A stretch of DNA of 64,000 nucleotides from Rhodopseudomonas sp. P2A-2r (GCF_026015985.1 NZ_CP110389.1:4930001-4994000); one strand, 5' to 3'; shown: positions 51,412 to 62,359, numbered from the stretch's first letter. Notes: generated by a model from the sequence alone, not told the origin. Made by a program: numbers and translations.

Positions 51412-54018
51412 CTACTGAGGTCCCATGATGGCGGCGAAGTCCGGCGCGCGGCGGGCTTCGGTCTGGCCCGGCGGCAGCCAGTAGCTCTGGCCCCAATCCT
51501 TCTTGGCCTGCTGCTCGATGCGGTTGAAGCGCTCGCGGGCGCGCGGATCCGCCATCAAAGCGAGCTGGTCGAGCACGCTGCGCTGGAACGCCAGCCGCGT
51601 GAACCACAGCGACGAGCCGGGGATGTGGCGGCCGAGCGCATAGAGCGCGTCGCCGGCGAAGTGCGTGTCCTGCCCCTTGCCGGCCTGCTGGATGTTTTTG
51701 ATGACGAAGTCGCCGAGGATGCTTTCGGCGGAGGCCGCGAGCGGGCCGGCCAGCGTCGCCGCCCAGGAGTTGCCCTGCTTGGTCTGGTCCAGAAAAAGTA
51801 TGTCGCCGAACACGCCGAAGCCGCCGCCCTGCAGCGTCGCCTTGCCCCAGGCGCGCAGGCCGTTGCCCGTGGTCGGATCCATCGACAGCGGATCGCGGCC
51901 ATTGGCCAGTTCCTTGGTCTGCATCGAGACGGCGCCGAGCGCGGTCATGGCGGCAAAGGCGATGGCCGAATGCGCCAGGCGCGTGCCGTCCCAGCCGCGC
52001 GCGGTCGCGCGCGAAAAATGCATCATCACGAAGGTCGCCGGAAACGACCGGTACATGCTGACAGCACGGCGAGTTTCGCCGCCGAGCGATCCGGGTTTAC
52101 TGTCGCCGATCATCATCGCGCGCGTCACCGGATCGCCCTCGATGACGGCGTAGTCCATCTCGGTGTCGATCATGCGCTGCAGCTTCTCGGCCGCCGATCG
52201 ATGCGCCGCCGTCTCGCCTTCGGCGATATCCATCGGTCGGATCAGCATCGCCTTCGGCCGCGGCTCGTGCGGCTCGGTCGCGCGGATCAGGTTCCAATCG
52301 GTATCCGCGATGCCGTAGCGGCCGAGCGCGCCGCGGAATTCGTCGGTGAGATCGGCGAAGGGCAGCGCGCGCTCGTGCGCGACATGCGCCATCATCTCCA
52401 GCCCGAAGGCGCCGCGCAGCATCGCGGTCCAGCGCCGCAGGCCCGACGCGCGGATGTTGGCGCTGGAGAGCTTTTGCGCCAGCCCGGTGCGGATCTCCTC
52501 CCCCATGATGCGGTCGGTTTGCCCCGCCGCATGCGCCAGACTGTCCATCACCAGGCCCTGCTGCGCGATGAAGGTCTCAGAGCCCTTCTCGACCATCATG
52601 TCGGTCGCGCGCTTCAGCGTGTTCATCACCGGCAGGCCGTTGAACCGCGCCACCATCGCCAGCGAGCCCGGATCGGTGAAGGACGAGATGATCGCGGAGC
52701 CGAGCTGGGTGGCCGACAGCCAGTGACGGGCGTCGGCCATCGCGGTCGCGAAGGTCGTGTTGACCGGCGTCTGGTTGGCGCCGGTGACCTCGGCATAGAG
52801 ATCGTCGAAGAGACGCTTTTCCAGCTTCACCCGGCTTTCGATCCCGCGATTGGCCTTGACGGTATCGGCGATCTCTTTGGCGGTCGCCTTGTCGTCGGCC
52901 TTCACCGCCAGCCGCGCCGCCTCACGGTCGAACAAATTGTGGATAAAGCTCTTGGTGGCTTCCGGGTTCGGGCCGAGCACCCGCAGCGCGGCGATGTCGT
53001 CGGCCATGCCCTTGATGTGGTTGGTCATGGTCTCGAACACGCTCTGGTGCGTGCCGACCGCGTCCGCCACGGCCTGCCAGCTCTCCGCATCCTTCCACGA
53101 AAAGAACCGCGCCATGTCGCGCTGGTTGGCGAGCATCGGCCGGCCGGAGCGCGCAGCCGTGACCGCGCCTTGCGGCCCGTCGATGATGTCAGATGTCACG
53201 CTGTCGAGCAGCTGCGCGAAGCGCGCATCAGACATGGGCTTGCCGGTATCCCAATCGAGCATGTCCCTACGATCGACATTGTCGCGCACCAGCTGGCGGA
53301 AGCGGTCAGCGCCGAGCGCGCGCGCCTTGGCGGCATCGATCGACGGGTTCGGTAGCCGCCATGTCTGGCGCTCGCCGAGCGCCCCGCCGGCGGCGCGGTA
53401 CTGGTCGGCGAGGCTTTTCGCGACTTCGCCCCAGGCCTTCGCCGCGGCGGCGGCTTCGGGCTGCACATTACCGTCTCCATAGATCCCGCGCAGCACGTCG
53501 AGCTCGCGCGTGGCTTCCGGAGAGAAGCCGAGTTTCTTTGGACGCAGATATTCGATGGCGTCGGCGAAGGTGGAATGCGCGACGCCGCGGATGTTGCGGG
53601 CAAGGTAGTGCACGTTATTCCAGATCGAGATCTCGAACGGGTCGCGCGCCAGCAGTGAGCGCACCGCAAAGCCGATCGTGGTCTGATCCTTCCCCAGCGT
53701 CGGCGGCGCCTTGTTGCCGAAGCCGAGATCGCCCGGCGTCTCGCGCAGGCGTATGACCTCCGCGTCATAGGCAGCGGTCGCGCGCAGCACGTTGGATTGC
53801 GCGATGATGCTGCCGCGGGTCAGGTCCGCCTTGCGGGCGGCTTCCGACGTCGCAATCTCGGCGGCGTCGATCGCCGCCTGGCGTGCGCCCGCGGCATCGC
53901 CCAGCGTCTTCTGGTGTTCAGCCTCGAAGGCGTTGAGCATGTCGAGGATCGGCCGGCCAGCGGCCGACGTCACCTTCCCGGCGGAGATCTTGCGCACGAA
54001 GCATTTGCGGGCGGTCAA
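51412..54018 (-). CDS. Large phage virion protein, probable internal (ejection) protein
   Basis: 868 residues beginning at a TTG with AGGAGG seven bases upstream; the start overlaps the previous stop (TTGA). Long helical stretches with Ala, a block WLSATQLGSAIISSFTDPGSLAMVARFNGL, and a late region (RSFPATFVMMHFSRATARGWDGTRLAHSAIAFAAMTALGAVSM) with membrane-like helices. I recognise no enzyme domain. Position between internal virion genes and fibres in a T7-like order suggests an ejection protein that enters the host with the DNA (inference). Confidence 0.75.
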   Translation of the reverse strand: MTARKCFVRKISAGKVTSAAGRPILDMLNAFEAEHQKTLGDAAGARQAAIDAAEIATSEAARKADLTRGSIIAQSNVLRATAAYDAEVIRLRETPGDLGFGNKAPPTLGKDQTTIGFAVRSLLARDPFEISIWNNVHYLARNIRGVAHSTFADAIEYLRPKKLGFSPEATRELDVLRGIYGDGNVQPEAAAAAKAWGEVAKSLADQYRAAGGALGERQTWRLPNPSIDAAKARALGADRFRQLVRDNVDRRDMLDWDTGKPMSDARFAQLLDSVTSDIIDGPQGAVTAARSGRPMLANQRDMARFFSWKDAESWQAVADAVGTHQSVFETMTNHIKGMADDIAALRVLGPNPEATKSFIHNLFDREAARLAVKADDKATAKEIADTVKANRGIESRVKLEKRLFDDLYAEVTGANQTPVNTTFATAMADARHWLSATQLGSAIISSFTDPGSLAMVARFNGLPVMNTLKRATDMMVEKGSETFIAQQGLVMDSLAHAAGQTDRIMGEEIRTGLAQKLSSANIRASGLRRWTAMLRGAFGLEMMAHVAHERALPFADLTDEFRGALGRYGIADTDWNLIRATEPHEPRPKAMLIRPMDIAEGETAAHRSAAEKLQRMIDTEMDYAVIEGDPVTRAMMIGDSKPGSLGGETRRAVSMYRSFPATFVMMHFSRATARGWDGTRLAHSAIAFAAMTALGAVSMQTKELANGRDPLSMDPTTGNGLRAWGKATLQGGGFGVFGDILFLDQTKQGNSWAATLAGPLAASAESILGDFVIKNIQQAGKGQDTHFAGDALYALGRHIPGSSLWFTRLAFQRSVLDQLALMADPRARERFNRIEQQAKKDWGQSYWLPPGQTEARRAPDFAAIMGPQ

Positions 54019-56488
54019 AACGGTACCTCCTCGGCTGCGCCCGCGATGCAGGCGTTGAGTTCATCGGCGGCACGCGCATCGTCTTCAACCTCGCGCAGGG
54101 CGTCGGTCGCCTTCAGGGTGCGCGTGGTACCGTCCGGGTTCTGCAGGGTGATCTCGAAGTCGCCGCCGGCGTCTTCCAGCGCGCGGGCTGCGTCGGCGGC
54201 CAGCGCCTGGTCGCCTAGCTTGCGCGACGCTCCAGCGCCGTCGCCAGCACTTCGTGCCGCTGCGCCATCTTTTCCGCTGTCGCCTTGTCCGGCGCGTTCG
54301 GCTTGCCGGCGTTGGACAGGATCAGCCGAGCCATCGCGCGGTGCTGGTCCGGCGTCATCAACGTCCCATCCCGGGATTTCGGCGAGTTCTGCATCTGCCT
54401 GTCTGGCCGTGGCCAGCCTCTGGTAACGCTCGGCGTCCTCCATGATAGCACGTTCATAGGCGGACAACAGATCGGTTTCTTTCTCCTGGCGAACGATTTG
54501 TACCACCCGGTCGGCAATGGCCTGATCGACGCGGATGTCGCCGCCGCCGGTGTCGTACAGTTCCTTCTCCAGCGCGCCGACAATGGCATGAGCTTCCTGC
54601 CCGTCATCGATGGCGGCCTCGGCCGCCCGGCCATTGCGGTAGGTTTTCTGGCCCCGGCTTTCGGCGTCGAGCCGATCGAGCAGATCGTTAGGCGTGAGGC
54701 CCATGTCGGTGCGGCCGGCGCGGCCAAGCGTGCCGTTGTCCGGCCCGTCGAGATCCCGCGCGTCGAACAGATAGCCCGCTTCCTTCGCAGCCTTCAACGC
54801 ATCGTCGAGTGTCGTGCCGCCCCGGCGCACCAGCGGTCCGAAGCCCGGCACGAACGGGCCTTTTTCGGTACCGAAGATGGCAGCCAGCTCCGGGTCCGGT
54901 TTCAGCCCACCTTTGGAGGCAAGGAATTCGTTGAGCGACCAGGACTGCGGATCTGCATTGCTGCGGCCGCGATTGGTTTTTTCGGCGGCGCCACATCGAC
55001 GACGACTGGCGATGGCCGCTCTGCTATTTCCGCGCGGCCTTCCAGCGTGGCGGCCATCTCCGAACGTCGCGGCGGCAGCGACACCTCGATTTCGGTACTT
55101 GCGAGGCCGGCGTCGTATGCGCCGCCCTTGCGCGCGCCAGACACCCGATCGGCAGTCAGCTTCTCGACCTCGGGGTGCAGCTCGCGGAATTGCGACAGCA
55201 GATCCCGCATCTGGCGCGTGCCGAGCGAGTTGCGGACATTGCCGTACAGCTCACGGTCGCCATTGAAGGCAAACGACGAGATGTCGAGAACGCGCGCCGT
55301 GTTGCCGTCGATCGCGAATTCGGCAAATCCAACGTTGCTGCCGTCCGGCCCGTTGATCGAATAACTGTGGATATCTCCGGCGCCCTTATGGATCGTGTTC
55401 TCGCCGAATTGATCCCTCACCAGCTGCATCCGCGGCGGCGGTTCTATCCGCTCGACGCTGTCGATCCGGCGCGCGGCCATTTCGACTTCAGCCGCATGGT
55501 CGAGTTTTGCCTCTGCCGTATCTGCCGGCGCCATGACGTCGATCACGTGGTCGCGCTCGGCCAGGTCGCCGGCGGCGTGGAAATCGTCCGGGGCGAATTG
55601 CTCGACCGGGCGCACCGGCGCCAGCGGCCCGGCCGGGACCGGATCAGGACGCGCGACCGCCGCGGCGGCGGGATCGGCGGTGCGCGCAACGCCCTCCGGC
55701 GGGACGATGGCGCCCTCAACCGGCGCGGGCGCGCCAGCGGCCTCCGCAGGCCGTTCGCCGCGCAGGGTCCGCAAGCCTCTCCCTGCGACGTGGAACAGGC
55801 CGGACAGCACGCCGCCGCCGATGCCGGCTTCGAGCACGTTGGTGGCGGCGCGGCCGAAGCCGCTTTCCAGTCCCAGCCGCTCGCGCTGCGGCTCGATCAC
55901 CGGCTCGATCGCCACCTGCGCCGCGGCGTTCGCTCCGGCCTCGCGGCCGATGGTTGCCAGCAGCGACGCGCCGCGGGCGGCCCCGAGTGGCGCCGTGGCG
56001 ACCATGGTGGCGACGTTGACGGGATCGGCGGCCTGGCGCGCGACGCCGGCGATGAAGGCCGTGGCGACGCCGGACAGGCCATAGGTGGCATTGCCGATCT
56101 CGTCGGCGTCGGCCTCGATCTTCTGCGCCTTGCGGGCGGCATTAAGCCGGACGTCCTTCAACGGCTCGACGGTCTTGCGTTTGTCTTCCGGCAGCGTGTC
56201 CGCCAGCGATCCCAGAAGTCGGATGTCTTCCGCCTGCGTCACGCCGCTGCCGAGCCGCACACCCATCTGGGCGGCGTAGTCCTCGATCGGGCGACCCGAC
56301 GCGGTCTCGATCGCGGTGACGAGATCCTGCCGCGCATCGCCGAACGGCTGGCCGACGCCGGCAATGGTGTCGAGCCCGCCGCGCTTCCACTCGCTGTCCC
56401 ACACCTGGCCGATCGTCGCCGGCTGCTGGCCGCCGGTCTGGCGTGACAATTCCGCGAGATAGCCCGTGGCGTCGTTCTCCCAGCTCAT
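54015..56488 (-). pseudogene. Large phage virion protein, split by frameshift(s)
   Basis: The ATG at 56488 overlaps the upstream stop and opens 528 codons with Gly/Ala-rich amphipathic helices (VATAFIAGVARQAADPVNVATMVATAPLGAARGASLLATIGREAGANAAAQVAIEP). The frame fails in an A6 run (plus-strand T at 54977-54982); one more A gives KKTNRGRSNADPQSWSLNEF and leads straight into the next frame (PGFGPLVRRGGTTLDDALKAAKEAGYLFDARDLDG), which ends at 54015. Within that part, between about 54190 and 54360, a third frame reads better (MTPDQHRAMARLILSNAGKP, then NAPDKATAEKMAQRHEVLAT), so two compensating indels are likely. Restored, it is one ~820-residue internal virion protein. Confidence 0.75.
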
Positions 56489-59258
56489 GGCGCCATCCCG
56501 TCGGTTTCGCGGCGGGTCTGCTGCATGCGGTCATTGATCTCGCCGCGGTAGCCGGCGCGGCCGCGCTGATAGGCCGACAGCTGGCCTGCGGGCGCGTTCT
56601 TCAGTGCCGCCATGTCGATGACGAGCGGCGCATTCGGGACGTTCGGGTCCGGCGATTGCCACACCGGGACATCCTTGCCGCCGGGCCTTGCGGCAGCACC
56701 ACGACATAGCGCGAGCCGCCCGGCTCCAGCTGGCGCAGCTGCGCGCGCGACGAAAGAAACGCTCCGCTGTATGGCTTGCCGTTGCGATCATAGGCGCCCC
56801 CAAATTGGTCGAACGAACTGTCGGTGAGATTGTCGAGTATCCCGGTGAATTGCCCGGCGGTCATGCCGGGCGGCGCGGCGGTCTTGCTGCCGTTGCGCTT
56901 GACGATCGGGCCGGCGACATCCTCGATCGCCTTCTCGATCGCACCAGTATCGGTCGCCTCGTAGAGCTGGCCGGATGCGCCGCGTCTGGAGGTGTAGAGC
57001 GCCAGCGCCGCATCGATCACCGAGCCCTGCTGGTCGGCGCTGACGTACAATTGCCCGCCAAGCTTGGCCGACAGCGCGGTCCGCACGTCGCCCATCTTGT
57101 TCTTGACGCCCTCGGTCTGCGCCAACTGCTGGCCCCGGAAGATCTCGCGCGCCAGCTCCGGCCGGGTGCGTGCGATCTGCCCGATGAATTGCGTGCCGCC
57201 GTCCGAACCCGCGACCTGTTTGAGCGTGTCGGCGTAGACGTTCTCGGGCAGCGAGGTAGCGAGTGCCTGGACGATGCGGAATTTCTCGTCGGAGCCGGCG
57301 CCGTCGTAGCGTTCTTTCAGCGCCGTCGCCTCCTCCGGCTTCAGCGCTGCGGCAGAGCCGAGATAGACCCTGGCGGACGTCGCCGCCTGCACGCCGCGCT
57401 GTGTCAGGCTGGCGCGGAACGAAGGATCATCCGGATTGGCGGACGGGTCGATCGCGACCGACGGATAGTAGCCGCCGCGCTCGCCGAGCGAGATCGGGTC
57501 GGTGTTGCGGCGCTTCACGACTTCGTCGCGCACCGCCTTGAACGCCTGCAGCTGCTGCTGCTGCGACGGCGTCACGTTCGGCGAGTTGACCATGTCGGTT
57601 TCCAGCCGGCCGATGAGGCCGTCGAGCATGGCTGGCGCCGTCTTCCAAGCCTGCTGGATGTACGGGTGCATTTGCAGCGCCTGATCCAGCGAGCGCACTT
57701 CCGCCGCAGCCGAGGCGTCTCCGCGGTCGGCAGCGGCCTGTTGTATAGAGCGATAACTTGCAATTTCGGCGGGGTCGCCGTTGAGACCCTCCTGCAGACG
57801 TTGGACCTGCGGATTGGATGAGCGGACGGCCGAGGCAATAGCCTTCAGCTGATGATCTTCTTGCGCTTGCTGCTGCGAAAGAACGGAGCCGACGCCGTTG
57901 ACCGCCCGAACCTGATCGGCTGGCGATGCAAAATTGACGTCCATCGGCGCGTCGGCGCGCTTGTAGAGCTTGACGATGTAGTCGCGGGTTTCCTTGAAAT
58001 CGACGACGCTGGCGAGCTGCGCCGCATTGAAGGTCGAGCCGAACTTCTGCTCAGCCAGCGCCTTCCAGCGGTCGGCGTTACCGGGCCCGGCATTGTAGGC
58101 GGCAGCCGCCAACGGAACGCTGCCTTCATAGCGCACGGCCATCTGCTGGAAATAGGCGCGACCGAGCTGCACGTTGAGCCCGCCATCCGACAGTAGGCGC
58201 GCCTTCAGGTCTTCATCAGAAAGCGCCGCGATATCAGCCCGCCCGGTCGCTCGGGCCACGTCGCGCGCGGTCGATGGCATCAGTTGCGCCAGACCGAGCG
58301 CGCCTTTCGGCGAAACCGCATCGACCTGCCCGGTTTCGTTCTCGATCTTCAGGATGCCGGCGTCAAAAATCTTGCGGGACTGATCCGGCGTCGAGATCCG
58401 GCCAACCGCCATCGCGGTGCCGGCCGGGTCCCAGACCGCCCGCGACACTAGCGCCTGATTTTGATTGCCAGCGGCCCGCTCGATCGCCTGCTGGGTGTAA
58501 GACTGCCGGGTAACCGCATCGAGCGCCGGGAACTGCGCGGGGTCCTGCAGCCGGACAAGGGCGGATGCCGGGTCTTTCTGGATCGCCGCCATTGCCTCGG
58601 CGGTCTGCAACTCCGTCGAGAATGCCTTGCCGCGCGCCACCGCGGTACGCGCGTCGATCCAGCCGGCCTGAAACGCGCGGTTCACCTCGGCGCCATATTC
58701 CTGAATGACCGCCACTTTGGCGACATCGCTTCCCGCGCTGATGGCGCGGCGCATGGCGTTATCCTTGGAGGTGTCGAGCCCGGCGACCGTGATGTCCTTC
58801 TGTTTCACCACGACGTTGTTGCGGATCGTGCCGGCGGTCTCGATCGAAGCGCGCTTCATCTGCAGCTCGGTGCGCGCGCGCAGCTGCGGATCGGAGATGT
58901 TTTCCAGCCGCGCCATTTTGGACGCTTCGAGATCCTGGCGCAGCCGGTCCTCGGACGTCGCGTAATCCGGGTCCTTGAGATATTGCTGCGTCAGCCGGTC
59001 ATTGTCGTCGAGGAAGCCGGACATGGCTTCCGTCGCCTTGGTGTGCTGGATGCCATCGTTCAGCTTCTGCGCGATCACCCCCAGTTCGGTGCCGAGCGCG
59101 CCCAGCGCGGACGCCGTGCCCGTCGATTGCACCGGGGTAACCTGTCCGACCAGCCCGGGAGATCCCGGCACCGAGACCAGCGGGATTGCCGAAATGCCGG
59201 GGGTCGGCCCATTGCCGATCGTGACGCGGTCCTGATAGTCGGGGAGATCATTCGCCAT
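56485..59258 (-). pseudogene. Internal virion protein with a lytic transglycosylase domain, 3' frameshift
   Basis: The ATG at 59258 (TGATG junction) begins MANDLPDYQDRVTIGNGPTP. Residues ~310-450 form an SLT transglycosylase domain: ENETGQVDAVSPKGALGLAQLMPSTARDVARATG with the SPKGALGLAQ active-site segment, and VPLAAAAYNAGPGNADRW. The frame fails after RYVVVLPQGP; one more base near 56681 restores GGKDVPVWQSPDPNVPNAPL, then VIDMAALKNAPAGQLSAYQR and an end at 56485 that overlaps the next start (ATGA). The whole protein of ~924 residues is a T7 gp16-type ejection protein that opens the cell wall at infection. Confidence 0.85.
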
Positions 59259-60046
59259 CAGAAGTCCCGCCCTGCCATGGGCACGTTGACGCTTTGCGCG
59301 CCCCACGGATTGCCCTGGAATGTCCCGCCGCCGCCGCCGCCAAACGCGCCGCCGCTCGCCATGCTGGAGGCGCCGGACAGCAGCGACGAGGCGGCGCCGA
59401 TCACGCCGTTGAACGCGCCGTCGTTGGACCGGGTGAACAGCGACCGGGCGCGGCCGAATTGCGAGCCGGCGCGCTCATATTGCGAGCCGGCCTTGAGCTG
59501 CGCGCCAAGCTGCTGGCCGATCGACGACACCACCTGGCCCTGCGCGCCGGCGGCCTGATTGATGATCGACGACTTGCGCGTGATGGCGTCGGCCGCCTCG
59601 ACCGCAGCGCCTGCGTCAGTGAGATCGAGATCCTGCGCGACGCGGCCGGCGGTCAGCGCCTGCGTCACCAGCGGCGAGCCGAACGCCGGATCGACGTTGC
59701 GGCTGGCGAAGGTCGCGCGCTGCGTCGCCAGCGTCTGCCGGCCCTGCTCCATAATGCGGCCCTTCTGCAGCCGGGCCTTGGCATAGGCGAAATCCTCGCC
59801 CAGGCCTGCGATCTCTGCCTGCGTCGTCAGGATGCCGACGTTCGATTTGGCGGTCTCGGCGTTGAGGCCGTAGAGCTGCGCCTGCGTCAGCGAGAGCTGC
59901 GCTTCGGTCAGCGTGATGTTGCCTTCGGTAACGGTATTCTGGCCTTCGGCCTGGTCGGCAAAGGCCTGCGACGCCGCACCCGACAATTTGCCGAAGGCGG
60001 TGAGCGCCGTGGAGGCCATCGACAGTCCGATGGTGAACGGATCCAT
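59258..60046 (-). CDS. Internal virion protein, T7 gp14-like
   Basis: 262 residues. It starts MDPFTIGLSMASTALTAFGKLSGAASQAFADQAEG, typical of T7 gp14-like internal core proteins, with Ala/Gln-rich helices in the middle (ITLTEAQLSLTQAQLYGLNAETAKSNVGILTTQAEIAG) and a Gly-rich tail. These proteins form part of the channel across the host envelope. Both junctions are TGATG. Confidence 0.8.
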   Translation of the reverse strand: MDPFTIGLSMASTALTAFGKLSGAASQAFADQAEGQNTVTEGNITLTEAQLSLTQAQLYGLNAETAKSNVGILTTQAEIAGLGEDFAYAKARLQKGRIMEQGRQTLATQRATFASRNVDPAFGSPLVTQALTAGRVAQDLDLTDAGAAVEAADAITRKSSIINQAAGAQGQVVSSIGQQLGAQLKAGSQYERAGSQFGRARSLFTRSNDGAFNGVIGAASSLLSGASSMASGGAFGGGGGGTFQGNPWGAQSVNVPMAGRDF

Positions 60047-60096
60047 CAGTCATCCTCCTCGATCTCGATCGAGGCCACTGGCGGCGAGATACGCAT
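60046..60096 (-). CDS. 16-codon mini-ORF between two phage genes
   Basis: ATG at 60096 overlaps the stop of the tail tubular gene and its own stop overlaps the next start, both as TGATG. The product would be MRISPPVASIEIEEDD. Its EIEEDD end copies the C-terminus of the preceding protein (PVIEIEEDD), so it arose by a short tandem duplication of that gene end. Confidence 0.4.
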   Translation of the reverse strand: MRISPPVASIEIEEDD

Positions 60097-62351
60097 CAAT
60101 CGTCCTCCTCGATCTCGATGACCGGCGAGAGGCCGAGCAGGGTGAACGGCATGGCGTCGTCGCAGACGAGCTCGAGCTGCGCTTCATCGCGCACGCTGCC
60201 CTCAACATTCATGCGGAACTGCCCGGTCATCAGCGGCGGGGCGGCGTCGTAATCATAGCCGCCGGTCTCGACGATATCTTCCCAGCTGTCGCGGTCGTCG
60301 GCGATCTGCGCCGCGGTCGCGTCCGCCGGCAGCAGGTTCTCCGGGTCATAGGCGCGGATCTTTCCGCCGCCGGCGTGCAGGATGTGCACGTCGACCTCGG
60401 CGATGCGCTTCTGTTTTGCGGAGGTGCCCTGCAGATTGCGCGGCAGGTCGCGCAGATAGCCGCGTACCGGCAGGCCGACCGTGATGTCGTTGGACGGGCG
60501 ATCGAGCTGGATCGCGCCGCCCACGACGATCTTGCGGTTCTGCATCGCGCCATCGGCGAAAACCGCGACCTCCTGCCCTTCGAGATGCACGAGCTGGGTG
60601 ATCGTGGTCCGGGGGCTGCCGGTCACGCGCAGCCCGCAATCGACGAACCAGGCGCCTATGGCAGTTGCGTCGTCGGCATCCTCCGGCTCGAAATAATCCG
60701 CCAGCTGCTCGACATAGCGTTTGGTGACGCCGGCGATGGTGCGGCGGACGATCATGTAGACTTCGTCCACCCCGCTTTCCACGCCGGGGATGGCGGCGAT
60801 GTTCTCGACGAAGAAGTTCATGCGCGGGTGGCGCGCAAAGGCGATGATCTCCTGCTCCGGCATGAAGGTGGCCGACGCCAGCGTACCGTCGGCCATCGCC
60901 ATCCACAGGATACGGTGCGGGTCGCGCTGCCAGGCCATTTCGGCCACGCCTTCACCGAAGATATGGCGCGCCGTAACCGAGATCTCCTGCGTTTCCAGCA
61001 GCTGTTTCTGGCGGTCATACTTGCCGTAATGCATGCGCTTGCCGGTCTTGCCGACAAACATCGCGCCGCCATCGACGCGGACAGGGACATGCGGCGTCGA
61101 GCCTTCGCCGGTTTCCGGGAAGGCGCCGATGGTCTTCGGCGTCAGCGGATCGAACACGTTGGGACCGCGCAGCACCCACTCGCCATCTGCCGTGCCGAGG
61201 ATCAGGGCACCCGACGGCAACGCCCATTTGATCTCGACCAGCGAGGCATCGGGCGCGCGCAGCCGCAGCGCGATGGCGTTGTCGTCATCGGCGAGGCCGA
61301 GATCGTGGTCGTCGGGATCATCGACCGCCGACAGCCAGATCCTGTCGCCGCGGAAAAAGCCGAGCCGCGACTTGACGAAGGTCACCAGCTCCGGCCAGCC
61401 GTCGGCTGCATTCCACGCCGGCGGGTACCAGCGGAAGCTGCCGCCGGTCGTGACACTGTCCGGAAGTCGCGACAGGATGGTGCCCGTGACGCTGTTGGCG
61501 TTGGTAAAGGCATCGATGCGAACATAGCCGTAGCCGGAATGCAGGTAGCGCCATGTCTGATAGGCATGGTTGATATCGCTCACGCCCGACGAAACGTCGC
61601 CCTCCGTATGCGTCGGCGCATTTGGTCCGGCGTCCCTGGCATCGATCGTCGTTTCGTAGACATTGCCGTTCCAGCGACGACGCACCGACACCTGTATCCC
61701 GGTCTCGGAAGCGCTCCATTCCGGTGTTAGCGACAGATCACGATCATCGATCCGGATGACGGAGCCAACCCATTCCGCCTTGAACGGGGAGCCCGCCCCG
61801 GTCAACGTGACGGCGCCAGGCAGCACGGCGCTCGCCTGGACGGTGACGGCGACGTCGAGGTTCTTGGTGCCCACCGGCCCGCTGTCCGGCGCGTAGACTG
61901 CTACGGTCCAGTCGGTATGCTCATTGCGGGTCAGCTTCTGCGGCTTCTGCAGCGAGGTGACGTACAGCAGGTTGCCGGCCGGCGCCGCGCGCAAGGAGGC
62001 CATGTCGGCTTCGACCCACGGCACCGAAAATTCGAAGATCGAGGTATTCGGGTTCTGGACAAAGCCGCCTTCGCGCACCAGGCGCGTGACACCGCCATTG
62101 ATCACCAGCGTGTAGTAATCGCTAGACGACACCCGGAACGGCAGCAGCCGGCCGCGCTGCGCGCTGTCCTTGACCTCCAGCACGAAGCGCGTACCGGGCG
62201 CGCGGGTCACGACGCCCTCGACCAGCGTGACGAAGTTTTCCTGTTTCTCGAAAGCGATCTGGTACTTCGCGGTATCGGCGCGCGCGACGAGCTTCTGGCC
62301 CATCTCGCCGCCGGCGAAGGTGATACGATCGATGAGGCCACGGCCGCCCAT
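60096..62351 (-). CDS. Tail tubular protein B, T7 gp12-like
   Basis: From the ATG at 62351 (AGGGG upstream) 751 residues. The opening (GLIDRITFAGGEMGQKLVARADTAKYQIAFEKQENFVTLVEGVVTRAPGTRFV) and later parts (RIWLSAVDDPDDHDLGLADDDNAIALRL, GALILGTADGEWVLRGPN, TPKTIGAFPETGEGSTPHVPVRVDGGAMFVGKTGKRMHYGKYD, RHIFGEGVAEMAWQRDPHRILWMAMADGTLASATFMPEQEIIAFARH) match the beta-propeller nozzle proteins of T7-like tails. The longer ORF to 62522 overlaps the tail tubular A gene and reads as a shadow. Confidence 0.85.
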   Translation of the reverse strand: MGGRGLIDRITFAGGEMGQKLVARADTAKYQIAFEKQENFVTLVEGVVTRAPGTRFVLEVKDSAQRGRLLPFRVSSSDYYTLVINGGVTRLVREGGFVQNPNTSIFEFSVPWVEADMASLRAAPAGNLLYVTSLQKPQKLTRNEHTDWTVAVYAPDSGPVGTKNLDVAVTVQASAVLPGAVTLTGAGSPFKAEWVGSVIRIDDRDLSLTPEWSASETGIQVSVRRRWNGNVYETTIDARDAGPNAPTHTEGDVSSGVSDINHAYQTWRYLHSGYGYVRIDAFTNANSVTGTILSRLPDSVTTGGSFRWYPPAWNAADGWPELVTFVKSRLGFFRGDRIWLSAVDDPDDHDLGLADDDNAIALRLRAPDASLVEIKWALPSGALILGTADGEWVLRGPNVFDPLTPKTIGAFPETGEGSTPHVPVRVDGGAMFVGKTGKRMHYGKYDRQKQLLETQEISVTARHIFGEGVAEMAWQRDPHRILWMAMADGTLASATFMPEQEIIAFARHPRMNFFVENIAAIPGVESGVDEVYMIVRRTIAGVTKRYVEQLADYFEPEDADDATAIGAWFVDCGLRVTGSPRTTITQLVHLEGQEVAVFADGAMQNRKIVVGGAIQLDRPSNDITVGLPVRGYLRDLPRNLQGTSAKQKRIAEVDVHILHAGGGKIRAYDPENLLPADATAAQIADDRDSWEDIVETGGYDYDAAPPLMTGQFRMNVEGSVRDEAQLELVCDDAMPFTLLGLSPVIEIEEDD

Positions 62352-62359
62352 GTCGGCCC

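Noticed and set aside
51385..53355. 656-codon plus-strand ORF in the prophage
   Set aside because: Antisense of the 868-residue virion protein, which has a strong ribosome site and coupled neighbours; the plus-strand product is Arg/His/Gly-rich with no family resemblance.
59913..61730. 605-codon plus-strand ORF in the prophage
   Set aside because: Antisense of the tail tubular B gene; shadow composition and opposite to all phage genes.
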